A program made the translations under genes and the position numbers. From the NCBI RefSeq assembly GCF_052857255.1, contig NW_027526648.1:62001-126000 (forward strand): a stretch of 64,000 bases of DNA, written 5' to 3'. Every line of letters starts with the position of its first letter. Position 1 is the first letter of the stretch. Shown here piece by piece: positions 1 through 11,371 of the stretch. The notes beneath the pieces were generated by a model. The model did not search any database, was not told the DNA's origin, and saw only the letters and a list, made by a program, of their open reading frames with translations. The stretch comes from Amblyomma americanum (taxonomy: Eukaryota; Arthropoda; Arachnida; Ixodida; Ixodidae).

Positions 1-3000
1 CTCTTCGAAGACTTGTAAAATTGATGCCCGTGAATCTTGCTAGTTTCGATCCAAAACGATGTATCCAGTTGTTTTGAGCCGGAATACAAGTTTTCGCGCA
101 GTTCTGAGAGAAAACGTTTACACCTTTCTCTCGTCTACTCTTCGAAGACTTATAAAATCGATGCCCATGAATCTTGCTAGTTTCGATCTAAAACGATGAA
201 TCCCGTTGTTTTGAGCCGGAATACAAGTTTCGCGCAGTTCTGAGAGAAAAAGTTTACACCTTTCTCTCGTCTACTCTTCAACGACTTGTAATATCGATGC
301 TCGTGAATCTTGCTAGTTTCGATCTAAAACGATGTACCCCGTCGTTTTGAGCCGGAATACAAGTTTTCGTGTAGTTCTGAGAGAAAAAGTTTACGCCTTT
401 TTCTCGTCTACTCTTCGACGACTTGTAAAATCGATGCTCGTGAATCTTGCTAGTTTCGACCTAAAACGATGTATCCCGTTGTTTTGAGCCGGAATACAAG
501 TTTTCGCGCAGTTCTGAGAGAAAAAGTTTACACCTTTCTCTCGAGTACTCTGACGACTTGTAAAATCGATGCTCGTGAATCTTGCTAGTTTCGATCTAAA
601 ACGATTTATCCCGTTGTTTTGAGCCGGAATACAAGCTTTCGCGCAGTTCTGAGAGAAAAAGTTTACACCTTTCTCTCGTGTACTCTTCGAAGACATGTAA
701 AATCGATGCCCATGAATCTTGCTAGTTTCGATCTAAAACGATGTATCTGGTTGTTTTGAGCCGGAATACAAGTTTTCGCGCAGTTCTGAGAGAAAACGTT
801 TACACCTTTCTCTCGTCTACTCTTCGAGGACTTGTAAAATCGATGCTCCTGAATCTTGCTAGTTTCGATCTAAAAACGATGAATCCTGTTGTTTTGAGCC
901 GGAATACAAGTTTTCGCGCCGTTCTGAGACAGAAAGTTTACACCTTTCTCTCGACTACTATTCGACGACTTGTAAAATCGATGCTCGTGAATCTTGCTAG
1001 TTTCGATCTAAAACGATGTATTCCGTTGTTTTGAGCCGGAATACAAGTTTTCGCGCAGTTCTTAGAGAAAAAGTTTACACCTTTCTCTCGTGTACTCTTC
1101 GACGACGTGCAAAATCGATGCTCGTGAATCTTGCTGGTTTTGATCTAAAACGATGTATCCCGTTGTTTTGAGCCGGAATACAAGTTTTCGCGCAGTTCTG
1201 AGTGAAAAAGTTAACACCTTTCTCTCGTCTACTCTTCGACGACTTGTAATATCGATGCTCGTGAATCTTGCTAGTTTCGATCTAAAACGATGTAACCCGT
1301 TGTTCTGAGCCGGAATACAAGTTTTGGCGCAGTTCTGAGAGAAAACGTTTACACCTTTATCTCGTCTACTCTTCGACGACTTGCAAAATCAATGCTCGTA
1401 TATCTTGCTAGTTTCGATCTAAAACGATGTATCCGTTGTTTTGAGCCGGAATACAAGTTTTCGCGCAGTTCTGAGAGAAAAAGTTTACACCTTTCTCTTG
1501 TCTACTCTTCGAAGACTTGTAAAATCGATGCCCGTGAATCTTGCTAGTTTCGATCCAAAACGATGTATCCAGTTGTTTTGAGCCGGAATACAAGTTTTCG
1601 CGCAGTTCTGAGAGAAAACGTTTACACCTTTCTCTCGTCTACTCTTCGAGGACTTGTAAAATCTATGCTCGTGAATCTTGCTAGTTTCGATCTAAAACGA
1701 TGAATCCCTTTGTTTTGAGCCGGAATACAAGTTTTCGCGCAGTTTTGAGAGAGAAAGTTTACACCTTTCTCTCGACTACTATTCGACGACTTGTAAAATC
1801 GATGCTCGTGAATCTTGCTAGTTTCGACCTAAAACGATGTATCTCGTTGTTTTGAGATGGAATACAAGTTTTCGCGCAGATCTGAGAGAAAAAGTTTACA
1901 CCTTTCTCTCGTCTACTCTTCGACGACTTGTAAAATTGGTGCTCGTGAATCTTGCTAGTTTCGATCTAAAGCGATGTAACCCGTTGTTCTGAGCCGGAAT
2001 ACAAGTTTTGGCGCAGTTCTGAGAGAAAACGTTTACACCTTTCTCTCGTCTACTCTTCGACGACTTGTAAAATCAATGCTCGTATATCTTGCTAGTTTCG
2101 ATCTAAAACGATGTATCCCGTTGTTTTGAGCCGGAATACAAGTTTTCGCGCAGTTCTGAGAGAAAAAGTTTACACCTTTCTCTTGTCTACTCTTCGAAGA
2201 CTTGTAATATCGATGCCCGTGAATCTTGCTAGTTTCGATCCAAAACGATGTATCCAGTTGTTTTGAGCCGGAATACAAGTTTTCGCGCAGTTCTGAGAGA
2301 AAATGTTTACACCTTTCTCTCGTCTACTCTTCGACGACTTGTAAAATCGATGCTCGTGAATCTTGCTAGTTTCGATCTAAAACGATGTATCCCGTTTTTT
2401 TGAGCCGGTATACAAGTTTTCGCGCAGTTCTGAGAGAAAACGTTTACACCTTTCTCTCGTCTACTCTTCGAGGACTTGTAAAATCTATGCTCGTGAATCT
2501 TGCTAGTTTCGATTTAAAACGATGAATCCCTTTGTTTTGAGCCGGAATACAAGTTTTCGCGCAGTTTTGAGAGAGAAAGTTTACACCTTTCTCTCGACTA
2601 CTATTCGACGACTTGTAAAATCGATGCTCGTGAATCTTGCTAGTTTCGACCTAAAACGATGTATCTCGTTGTTTTGAGATGGAATACAAGTTTTCGCGCA
2701 GATCTGAGAGAAAAAGTTTACACCTTTCTCTCGTCTACTCTTCGACGACTTGTAAAATTGGTGCTCGTGAATCTTGCTAGTTTCGATCGAAAACGATGAA
2801 TCCCGTTGTTTTGAGCCGGAATACAAGCTTTCGCGCTGTTCTGAGAGAAAACGTTTACACCTTTCTCTCGTCGACTATTCGACGACTTGTAAATTCGATG
2901 CTCGTGAATCTTGCTGGTTTCGATCTAAAATGATGTATCCGTTGTTTTGAGCCGGAATACAAGTTTTCGCGCAGTTCTTAGAGAAAAAGTTTACACCTTT

Positions 3001-3144
3001 CTCTGGTCTACTCTTCGCCGACTTGTAATATCGATGCTCGTGAATCTTGCTAGTTTCGATCTAAAACGATGTAACCCGTTGTTCTGGGCCGGAAAACAAG
3101 TTTCCGCGCAGTTCTGAGAGAAAAATTTACACCTTTCTCTCGTC
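1..3144. repeat. Left-edge array segment, mixed monomer order
   Basis: About 23 monomers with no tandem higher-order period inside the segment. It starts at monomer position 81 of a truncated copy, and full monomers begin at 58. The order of start types is GTATCCAG (58), GAATCCC (195), GTACCCC (331), GTATCCC with an XhoI-type CTCGAG (468), GATTTATCC (603), GTATCTGG (740), GAATCCTG, GTATTCC, GTATCCC, GTAACCC, and so on. The cassette GTAACCC - GTATCC (with CTCTTGTCTAC) - GTATCCAG appears at about 1.29-1.70 kb and 1.97-2.38 kb. This order recurs in pieces throughout the window, so it samples the basic series. Confidence 0.85.
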
Positions 3145-3340
3145 TACTCTTCGACGACTTGTAAAATCAATGCTCGTATATCTTGCTAGTTTCGATTTAC
3201 AACGATGTATATAGTTGTTTTGAGCTGGAATAGAAGTTTTCGCGCAGGTCTGAGAGAAAAAGTTAACACCTTTCTCTCGTCTACTCTTCAACGACTTGTA
3301 ATATCGATGCTCGTGAATCTTGCTAGTTTCGATCTAAAAC
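2974..3340. repeat. Recurring 3-monomer cassette ending in the GTATATAG monomer (first example)
   Basis: A GTATCCG monomer with TTCTTAG and TCTGGTCTACTCTTCGCCGAC is followed by GTAACCC with GGAAAACAAGTTTCCGCG and AAAAATTTACACC. It ends in GTATCAATG-class sequence (ATCAATGCTCGTATATC, GATTTACAACG) leading into GTATATAG with GAGCTGGAATAG. GTATATAG monomers start at 3204, 4984, 8817, 12103, 15524, 18534, 20450, 23188, 42868 and 58183. The copy at 4984 lacks the two preceding cassette monomers because it follows the exchange junction. Coordinates mark the first example only approximately. Confidence 0.75.
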
Positions 3341-6300
3341 GATGTATCCTGTTGTTTTGAGCTGAAATAGAAGTTTTCGCGTAGTTCTGAGAGAAAAAGT
3401 TTACACCTTTCTCTCGTCTACTCTTCGAGGACTTGTAAAATCGATGCTCGTGAATCTTGCTAGTTTCGATCTAAAACGATGTATCCCGTTGTTTTGAGCC
3501 AGAATACAAGTTTTCGCGCAGTTATGAGAGAAAAAGTTTACACCTTTCTCTCGTCTACTCTTTGAGGACTTGTAAAATCGATGCTCGTGAATCTTGCTAG
3601 TTTCGATCTAAAACGATGAATCCCGTTGTTTTGTGCCGGAATACAAGTTTTCGCGCAGTTCTGAGAGAGAAAGTTTACACCTTTCTCTCGACTACTATTC
3701 GACGACTTGTGAAATCGATGCTCGTGAATCTTGCTAGTTTCGACCTAAAACGATGTATCTGGTTGTTTTGAGATGGAATACAAGTTTTCGCGCAGATCTG
3801 AGAGAAAAAGTTTACACCTTTCTCTCGTCTACTCTTCAACGACTTGTAAAATTGGTGCTCGTGAATCTTGCTAGTTTCGATCTAAAACGATGAATCCCGT
3901 TGTTTTGAGCCGGAATACAAGTTTTCGCGCAGTTCTGAGAGAAAAAGTTTACACCTTTCTCTCCTCTACTCTTCAACGACTTGTAATATCGATGCTCGTG
4001 AATCTTGCTAGTTTCGATCTAAAACGATGTACCCCGTCGTTTTGAGGCGGAATTACAAGTTTTCGTGTAGTTCTGAGAGAAAAAGTTTACGCCTTTTTCT
4101 CGTCTACTCTTCGACGACTTGTTAAATCGATGCTCGTGAATCTTGCTAGTTTCGACCTAAAACGATGTATCCCGTTGTTTTGAGCCGGAATACAAGTTTT
4201 CGCGCAGTTCTGAGAGAAAAAGTTTACACCTTTCTCTCGAGTACTCTGACGACTTGTAAAATCGATGCTCGTGAATCTTGCTAGTTTCGATCTAAAACGA
4301 TTTATCCCGTTGTTTTGAGCCGGAATACAAGCTTTCGCACAGTTCTGAGAGAAAAAGTTTACACCTTTCTCTCGTGTACTCTTCGAAGACATGTAAAATC
4401 GATGCCCATGAATCTTGCTAGTTTCGATCTAAAACGATGTATCTGGTTGTTTTGAGCCGGAATACAAGTTTTCGCGCCGTTCTGAGAGAAAACGTTTACA
4501 CCTTTCTCTCGTCTACTCTTCGAGGCCTTGTAAAATCGATGCTCCTGAATCTTGCTAGTTTCGATCTAAAACGATGAATACTGTTGTTTTGAGCCGGAAT
4601 ACAAGTTTTCGCGCCGTTCTGAGAGAGAAAGTTTACACCTTTCTCTCGACTACTATTCGACGACTTGTAAAATCGATGCTCGTGAATCTTGCTAGTTTCG
4701 ATCTAAAACGATGTATTCCGTTGTTTTGAGCCGGAATACAAGTTTTCGCGCAGTTCTTAGAGAAAAAGTTTACACCTTTCTCTCGTCTACTCTTCGACGA
4801 CTTGTAAAATCGATGCTCGTGAATCTTGCTAGTTTCGATCTAAAACGATGTATCCCGTTGTTTTGAGCCGGAATACAAGCTTTCGCGCAGTTCTGAGAGA
4901 AAAAGTTTACACCTTTCTCTCGTGTACTCTTCGACGACTTGTAAAATCAATGCTCGTATATCTTGCTAGTTTCGATTTACAACGATGTATATAGTTGTTT
5001 TGAGCTGGAATAGAAGTTTTCGCGCAGGTCTGAGAGAAAAAGTTAACACCTTTCTCTCGTCTACTCTTCAACGACTTGTAATATCGATGCTCGTGAATCT
5101 TGCTAGTTTCGATCTAAAACGATGTATCCTGTTGTTTTGAGCTGAAATAGAAGTTTTCGCGTAGTTCTGAGAGAAAAAGTTTACACCTTTCTCTCGTCTA
5201 CTCTTCGAGGACTTGTAAAATCGATGCTCGTGAATCTTGCTAGTTTCGATCTAAAACGATGTATCCCGTTGTTTTGAGCCAGAATACAAGTTTTCGCGCA
5301 GTTATGAGAGAAAAAGTTTACACCTTTCTCTCGTCTACTCTTTGAGGACTTGTAAAATCGATGCTCGTGAATCTTGCTAGTTTCGATCTAAAACGATGAA
5401 TCCCGTTGTTTTGTGCCGGAATACAAGTTTTCGCGCAGTTCTGAGAGAGAAAGTTTACACCTTTCTCTCGACTACTATTCGACGACTTGTGAAATCGATG
5501 CTCGTGAATCTTGCTAGTTTCGACCTAAAACGATGTATCTGGTTGTTTTGAGATGGAATACAAGTTTTCGCGCAGATCTGAGAGAAAAAGTTTACACCTT
5601 TCTCTCGTCTACTCTTCAACGACTTGTAAAATTGGTGCTCGTGAATCTTGCTAGTTTCGATCTAAAACGATGAATCCCGTTGTTTTGAGCCGGAATACAA
5701 GTTTTCGCGCAGTTCTGAGAGAAAAAGTTTACACCTTTCTCTCCTCTACTCTTCAACGACTTGTAATATCGATGCTCGTGAATCTTGCTAGTTTCGATCT
5801 AAAACGATGTACCCCGTCGTTTTGAGGCGGAATTACAAGTTTTCGTGTAGTTCTGAGAGAAAAAGTTTACGCCTTTTTCTCGTCTACTCTTCGACGACTT
5901 GTTAAATCGATGCTCGTGAATCTTGCTAGTTTCGACCTAAAACGATGTATCCCGTTGTTTTGAGCCGGAATACAAGTTTTCGCGCAGTTCTGAGAGAAAA
6001 AGTTTACACCTTTCTCTCGAGTACTCTGACGACTTGTAAAATCGATGCTCGTGAATCTTGCTAGTTTCGATCTAAAACGATTTATCCCGTTGTTTTGAGC
6101 CGGAATACAAGCTTTCGCACAGTTCTGAGAGAAAAAGTTTACACCTTTCTCTCGTGTACTCTTCGAAGACATGTAAAATCGATGCCCATGAATCTTGCTA
6201 GTTTCGATCTAAAACGATGTATCTGGTTGTTTTGAGCCGGAATACAAGTTTTCGCGCCGTTCTGAGAGAAAACGTTTACACCTTTCTCTCGTCTACTCTT

Positions 6301-6704
6301 CGAGGACTTGTAAAATCGATGCTCCTGAATCTTGCTAGTTTCGATCTAAAACGATGAATACTGTTGTTTTGAGCCGGAATACAAGTTTTCGCGCCGTTCT
6401 GAGAGAGAAAGTTTACACCTTTCTCTCGACTACTATTCGACGACTTGTAAAATCGATGCTCGTGAATCTTGCTAGTTTCGATCTAAAACGATGTATTCCG
6501 TTGTTTTGAGCCGGAATACAAGTTTTCGCGCAGTTCTTAGAGAAAAAGTTTACACCTTTCTCTCGTCTACTCTTCGACGACTTGTAAAATCGATGCTCGT
6601 GAATCTTGCTAGTTTCGATCTAAAACGATGTATCCCGTTGTTTTGAGCCGGAATACAAGCTTTCGCGCAGTTCTGAGAGAAAAAGTTTACACCTTTCTCT
6701 CGTG
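3145..6704. repeat. 1,780-bp (13-monomer) tandem duplication
   Basis: Copy 1 is 3145-4924 and copy 2 is 4925-6704. Line-by-line comparison at an offset of 1,780 shows near identity. The one difference I noted is C at 4526 versus A at 6306. Shared private variants include GTATATAG monomers (3204, 4984), CGCGCAGGTC, GAGGCGGAATTACAAG and GCTTTCGCACAG (about 4331, 6111). The near identity implies a recent event. Confidence 0.93.
4918..4940. other. Unequal-exchange junction between the two 1,780-bp copies
   Basis: At the end of copy 1 the sequence reads CGTGTACTCTTCG and then ACGACTTGTAAAATCAATG. At the equivalent end of copy 2 (about 6701-6720) CGTGTACTCTTCG continues as AAGACATG. Upstream of copy 1 (about 3141-3165) the second half is preceded by CGTCTACTCTTCG. 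The monomer at the junction is therefore a chimera of two types, with the switch inside the shared TACTCTTCGA. Confidence 0.8.
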
Positions 6705-9700
6705 TACTCTTCGAAGACATGTAAAATCGATGCCCATGAATCTTGCTAGTTTCGATCTAAAACGATGTATCTGGTTGTTTTGAGCCGGAATACAAGTTTT
6801 CGCGCAGTTCTGAGAGAAAAAGTTTACACCTTTCTCTCGTCTACTCTTCGAGGACTTGTAAAATCGATGCTCCTGAATCTTGCTAGTTTCGATCTAAAAC
6901 GATGAATCCTGTTGTTTTGAGCCGGAATACAAGTTTTCGCGCCGTTCTGAGAGAGAAAGTTTACACCTTTCTCTCGACTACTATTCGACGACTTGTAAAA
7001 TCGATGCTCGTGAATCTTGCTAGTTTCGATCTAAAACGATGAATCCCGTTGTTTTGAGCCGGTATACAAGTTTTCGCGCAGTTCTGAGAGAAAACGTTTA
7101 CACCTTTCTCTCGTGTACTCTTCGACGACGTGCAAAATCGATGCTCGTGAATCTTGCTGGTTTTGATCTAAAACGATGTATCCCGTTGTTTTGAGCCGGA
7201 ATACAAGTTTTCGCGCAGTTCTGAGTGAAAAAGTTAACACCTTTCTCTCGTCTACTCTTCGACGACTTGTAATATCGATGCTCGTGAATCTTGCTAGTTT
7301 CGATCTAAAACGATGAAGCCCTTTGTTTTGAGCCGGAATACAAGTTTTCGCGCAGTTTTGAGAGAGAAAGTTTACACCTTTCTCTCGACTACTATTCGAC
7401 GACTTGTAAAATAGATGCTCGTGAATCTTGCTAGTTTCGACCTAAAACGATGTATCTCGTTGTTTTGAGATGGAATACAAGTTTTCGCGCAGATCTGAGA
7501 GAAAAAGTTTACACCTTTCTCTCGTCTACTCTTCGACGACTTGTAAAATTGGTGCTCGTGAATCTTGCTAGTTTCGATCTAAAACGATGTAACCCGTTGT
7601 TCTGAGCCGGAATACAAGTTTTGGCGCAGTTCTGAGAGAAAACGTTTACACCTTTCTCTCGTCTACTCTTCGACGACTTGTAAAATCAATGCTCGTATAT
7701 CTTGCTAGTTTCGATCTAAAACGATGTATCCCGTTGTTTTGAGCCGGAATACAAGTTTTCGCGCAGTTCTGAGAGAAAAAGTTTACACCTTTCTCTTGTC
7801 TACTATTCGAAGACTTGTAAAATCGATGCCCGTGAATCTTGCTAGTTTCGATCCAAAACGATGTATCCAGTTGTTTTGAGCCGGAATACAAGTTTTCGCG
7901 CAGTTCTGAGAGAAAATGTTTACACCTTTCTCTCGTCTACTCTTCGACGACTTGTAAAATCGATGCTCGTGAATCTTGCTAGTTTCGATCTAAAACGATG
8001 TATCCCGTTTTTTTGAGCCGGTATACAAGTTTTCGCGCAGTTCTGAGAGAAAACGTTTACACCTTTCTCTCGTCTACTCTTCGAGGACTTGTAAAATCTA
8101 TGCTCGTGAATCTTGCTAGTTTCGATCTAAAACGATGAATCCCTTTGTTTTGAGCCGGAATACAAGTTTCCGCGCAGTTTTGAGAGAGAAAGTTTACACC
8201 TTTATCTCGACTACTATTCGACGACTTGTAAAATCGATGCTCGTGAATCTTGCTAGTTTCGACCTAAAACGATGTATCTCGTTGTTTTGAGATGGAATAC
8301 AAGTTTTCGCGCAGATCTGAGAGAAAAAGTTTACACCTTTCTCTCGTCTACTCTTCGACGACTTGTAAAATTGGTGCTCGTGAATCTTGCTAGTTTCGAT
8401 CGAAAACGATGAATCCCGTTGTTTTGAGCCGGAACACAAGCTTTCGCGCTGTTCTGAGAGAAAACGTTTACACCTTTCTCTCGTCGACTATTCGACGACT
8501 TGTAAATTCGATGCTCGTGAATCTTGCTGGTTTCGATCTCAAACGATGTATGCGTTGTTTTGAGCCGGAATACAAGTTTTCGCGCAGTTCTTAGAGAAAA
8601 AGTTTACACCTTTCTCTGGTCTACTCTTCGCCGACTTGTAATATCGATGCTCGTGAATCTTGCTAGTTTCGATCTAAAACGATGTAACCCGTTGTTCTGA
8701 GCCGGAAAACAAGTTTCCGCGCAGTTCTGAGAGAAAAATTTACACCTTTCTCTCGTCTACTCTTCGACGACTTGTAAAATCAATGCTCGTATATCTTGCT
8801 AGTTTCGATTTACAACGATGTATATAGTTGTTTTGAGCTGGAATAGAAGTTTTCGCGCAGTTCTGAGAGAAAAAGTTAACACCTTTCTCTCGTCTACTCT
8901 TCAACGACTTGTAATATCGATGCTCGTGAATCTTGCTAGTTTCGATCTAAAACGATGTATCCTGTTGTTTTGAGCTGAAATAGAAGTTTTCGCGTAGTTC
9001 TGAGAGAAAAAGTTTACACCTTTCTCTCGTCTACTCTTCGAGGACTTGTAAAATCGATGCTCGTGAATCTTGCTAGTTTCGATCTAAAACGATGTATCCC
9101 GTTGTTTTGAGCCAGAATACAAGTTTTCGCGCAGTTCTGAGAGAGAAAGTTTACACCTTTCTCTCGACTACTATTCGACGACTTGTAAAATCGATGCTCG
9201 TGAATCTTGCTAGTTTCGACCTAAAACGATGTATCTGGTTGTTTTGAGATGGAATACAAGTTTTCGCGCAGATCTGAGAGAAAAAGTTTACACCTTTCTC
9301 TCGTCTACTCTTCGACGACTTGTAAAATTGGTGCTCGTGAATCTTGCTAGTTTCGATCTAAAACGATGAATCCCGTTGTTTTGAGCCGGAATACAAGTTT
9401 TCGCGCAGTTCTGAGAGAAAAAGTTTACACCTTTCTCTCCTCTACTCTTCAACGACTTGTAATATCGATGCTCGTGAATCTTGCTAGTTTCGATCTAAAA
9501 CGATGTACCCCGTCGTTTTGAGCCGGAATACAAGTTTTCGTGTAGTTCTGAGAGAAAAAGTTTACGCCTTTTTCTCGTCTACTCTTCGACGACTTGTAAA
9601 ATCAATGCTCGTATATCTTGCTAGTTTTGATCTAAAACGATGTATCCCGTTGTTTTGAGCCGGAATACAAGTTTTCGCGCAGTTCTGAGAGAAAAAGTTT

Positions 9701-11371
9701 ACACCTTTCTCTTGTCTACTCTTCGAAGACTTGTAAAATCGATGCCCGTGAATCTTGCTAGTTTCGATCCAAAACGATGTATCCAGTTGTTTTGAGCCGG
9801 AATACAAGTTTTCGCGCAGTTCTGAGAGAGAAAGTTTACACCTTTCTCTCGACTACTATTCGACGACTTGTAAAATCGATGCTCGTGAATCTTGCTAGTT
9901 TCGACCTAAAACGATGTATCTGGTTGTTTTGAGATGGAATACAAGTTTTCGCGCAGATCTGAGAGAAAAAGTTTACACCTTTCTCTCGTCTACTCTTCGA
10001 CGACTTGTAAAATTGGTGCTCGTGAATCTTGCTAGTTTCGACCTAAAACGATGTATCCCGTTGTTTTGAGCCGGAATACAAGTTTTCGCGCAGTTCTGAG
10101 TGAAAAAGTTAACACCTTTCTCTCGTCTACTCTTCGACGACTTGTAATATCGATGCTCGTGAATCTTGCTAGTTTCGATCTAAAACGATGTAACCCGTTG
10201 TTCTGAGCCGGAATACAAGTTTTGGCGCAGTTCTGAGAGAAAACGTTTACACCTTTCTCTCGTCTACTCTTCGACGACTTGTAAAATCAATGCTCGTATA
10301 TCTTGCTAGTTTTGATCTAAAACGATGTATCCCGTTGTTTTGAGCCGGAATACAAGTTTTCGCGCAGTTCTGAGAGAAAAAGTTTACACCTTTCTCTTGT
10401 CTACTCTTCGAAGACTTGTAAAATCGATGCCCGTGAATCTTGCTAGTTTCGATCCAAAACGATGTATCCAGTTGTTTTGAGCCGGAATACAAGTTTTCGC
10501 GCAGTTCTGAGAGAAAACGTTTACACCTTTCTCTCGTCTACTCTTCGAGGACTTGTAAAATCTATGCTCGTGAATCTTGCTAGTTTCGATCTAAAACGAT
10601 GAATCCCTTTGTTTTGAGCCGGAATACAAGTTTTCGCGCAGTTTTGAGAGAGAAAGTTTACACCTTTCTCTCGACTACTATTCGACGACTTGTAAAATCG
10701 ATGCTCGTGAATCTTGCTAGTTTCGACCTAAAACGATGTATCTCGTTGTTTTGAGATGGAATACAAGTTTTCGCGCAGATCTGAGAGAAAAAGTTTACAC
10801 CTTTCTCTCGTCTACTCTTCGACGACTTGTAAAATTGGTGCTCGTGAATCTTGCTAGTTTCGATCTAAAACGATGTAAACCGTTGTTCTGAGCCGGAATA
10901 CAAGTTTTGGCGCAGTTCTGAGAGAAAACGTTTACACCTTTCTCTCGTCTACTCTTCGACGACTTGTAAAATCAATGCTCGTATATCTTGCTAGTTTCGA
11001 TCTAAAACGATGTATCCCGTTGTTTTGAGCCGGAATACAAGTTTTCGCGCAGTTCTGAGAGAAAAAGTTTACACCTTTCTCTTGTCTACTCTTCGAAGAC
11101 TTGTAAAATCGATGCCCGTGAATCTTGCTAGTTTCGATCCAAAACGATGTATCCAGTTGTTTTGAGCCGGAATACAAGTTTTCGCGCAGTTCTGAGAGAA
11201 AATGTTTACACCTTTCTCTCGTCTACTCTTCGACGACTTGTAAAATCGATGCTCGTGAATCTTGCTAGTTTCGATCTAAAACGATGTATCCCGTTTTTTT
11301 GAGCCGGTATACAAGTTTTCGCGCAGTTCTGAGAGAAAACGTTTACACCTTTCTCTCGTCTACTCTTCGAG
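6705..11371. repeat. Mixed-order satellite segment with 685-bp cassette spacing
   Basis: About 34 monomers. GTATCCAG-type monomers at 9776, 10461 and 11146 are spaced exactly 685 bp (5 x 137) apart, but the monomers between them differ, so this is a shared cassette and not a clean 5-mer repeat. The 6.0-7.1 kb part reappears at about 12.83-13.99 kb (offset 6,844) and 16.25-17.41 kb. A rare GAAGCCC start at 7315 is shared with 14433, 17991 and 19907. Confidence 0.82.
7586..7996. repeat. Recurring 3-monomer cassette ending in the GTATCCAG monomer (one example)
   Basis: The order is GTAACCCGTTGTTCTG with TTTTGGCGCAG and ATCAATGCTCGTATATC; then GTATCCC with CTCTTGTCTAC, GAAGACTTG, GCCCGTG and GATCCAAAAC; then GTATCCAG. 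GTATCCAG monomers start at 58, 1562, 2247, 7860, 9776, 10461, 11146, 14293, 17851, 19767, 21683, 22231, 35078, 36585, 39316, 41367 and 46282. None was seen between 22.4 and 35.0 kb or after 46.4 kb. Confidence 0.8.

Noticed and set aside
9562..11177. A clean 5-monomer (685-bp) higher-order repeat
   Set aside because: The spacing is exact, but the monomers between the shared cassettes differ (GTATCTGG/GTATCCC versus GAATCCCTTT/GTATCTCG), so it is a recurring cassette and not a simple 5-mer.
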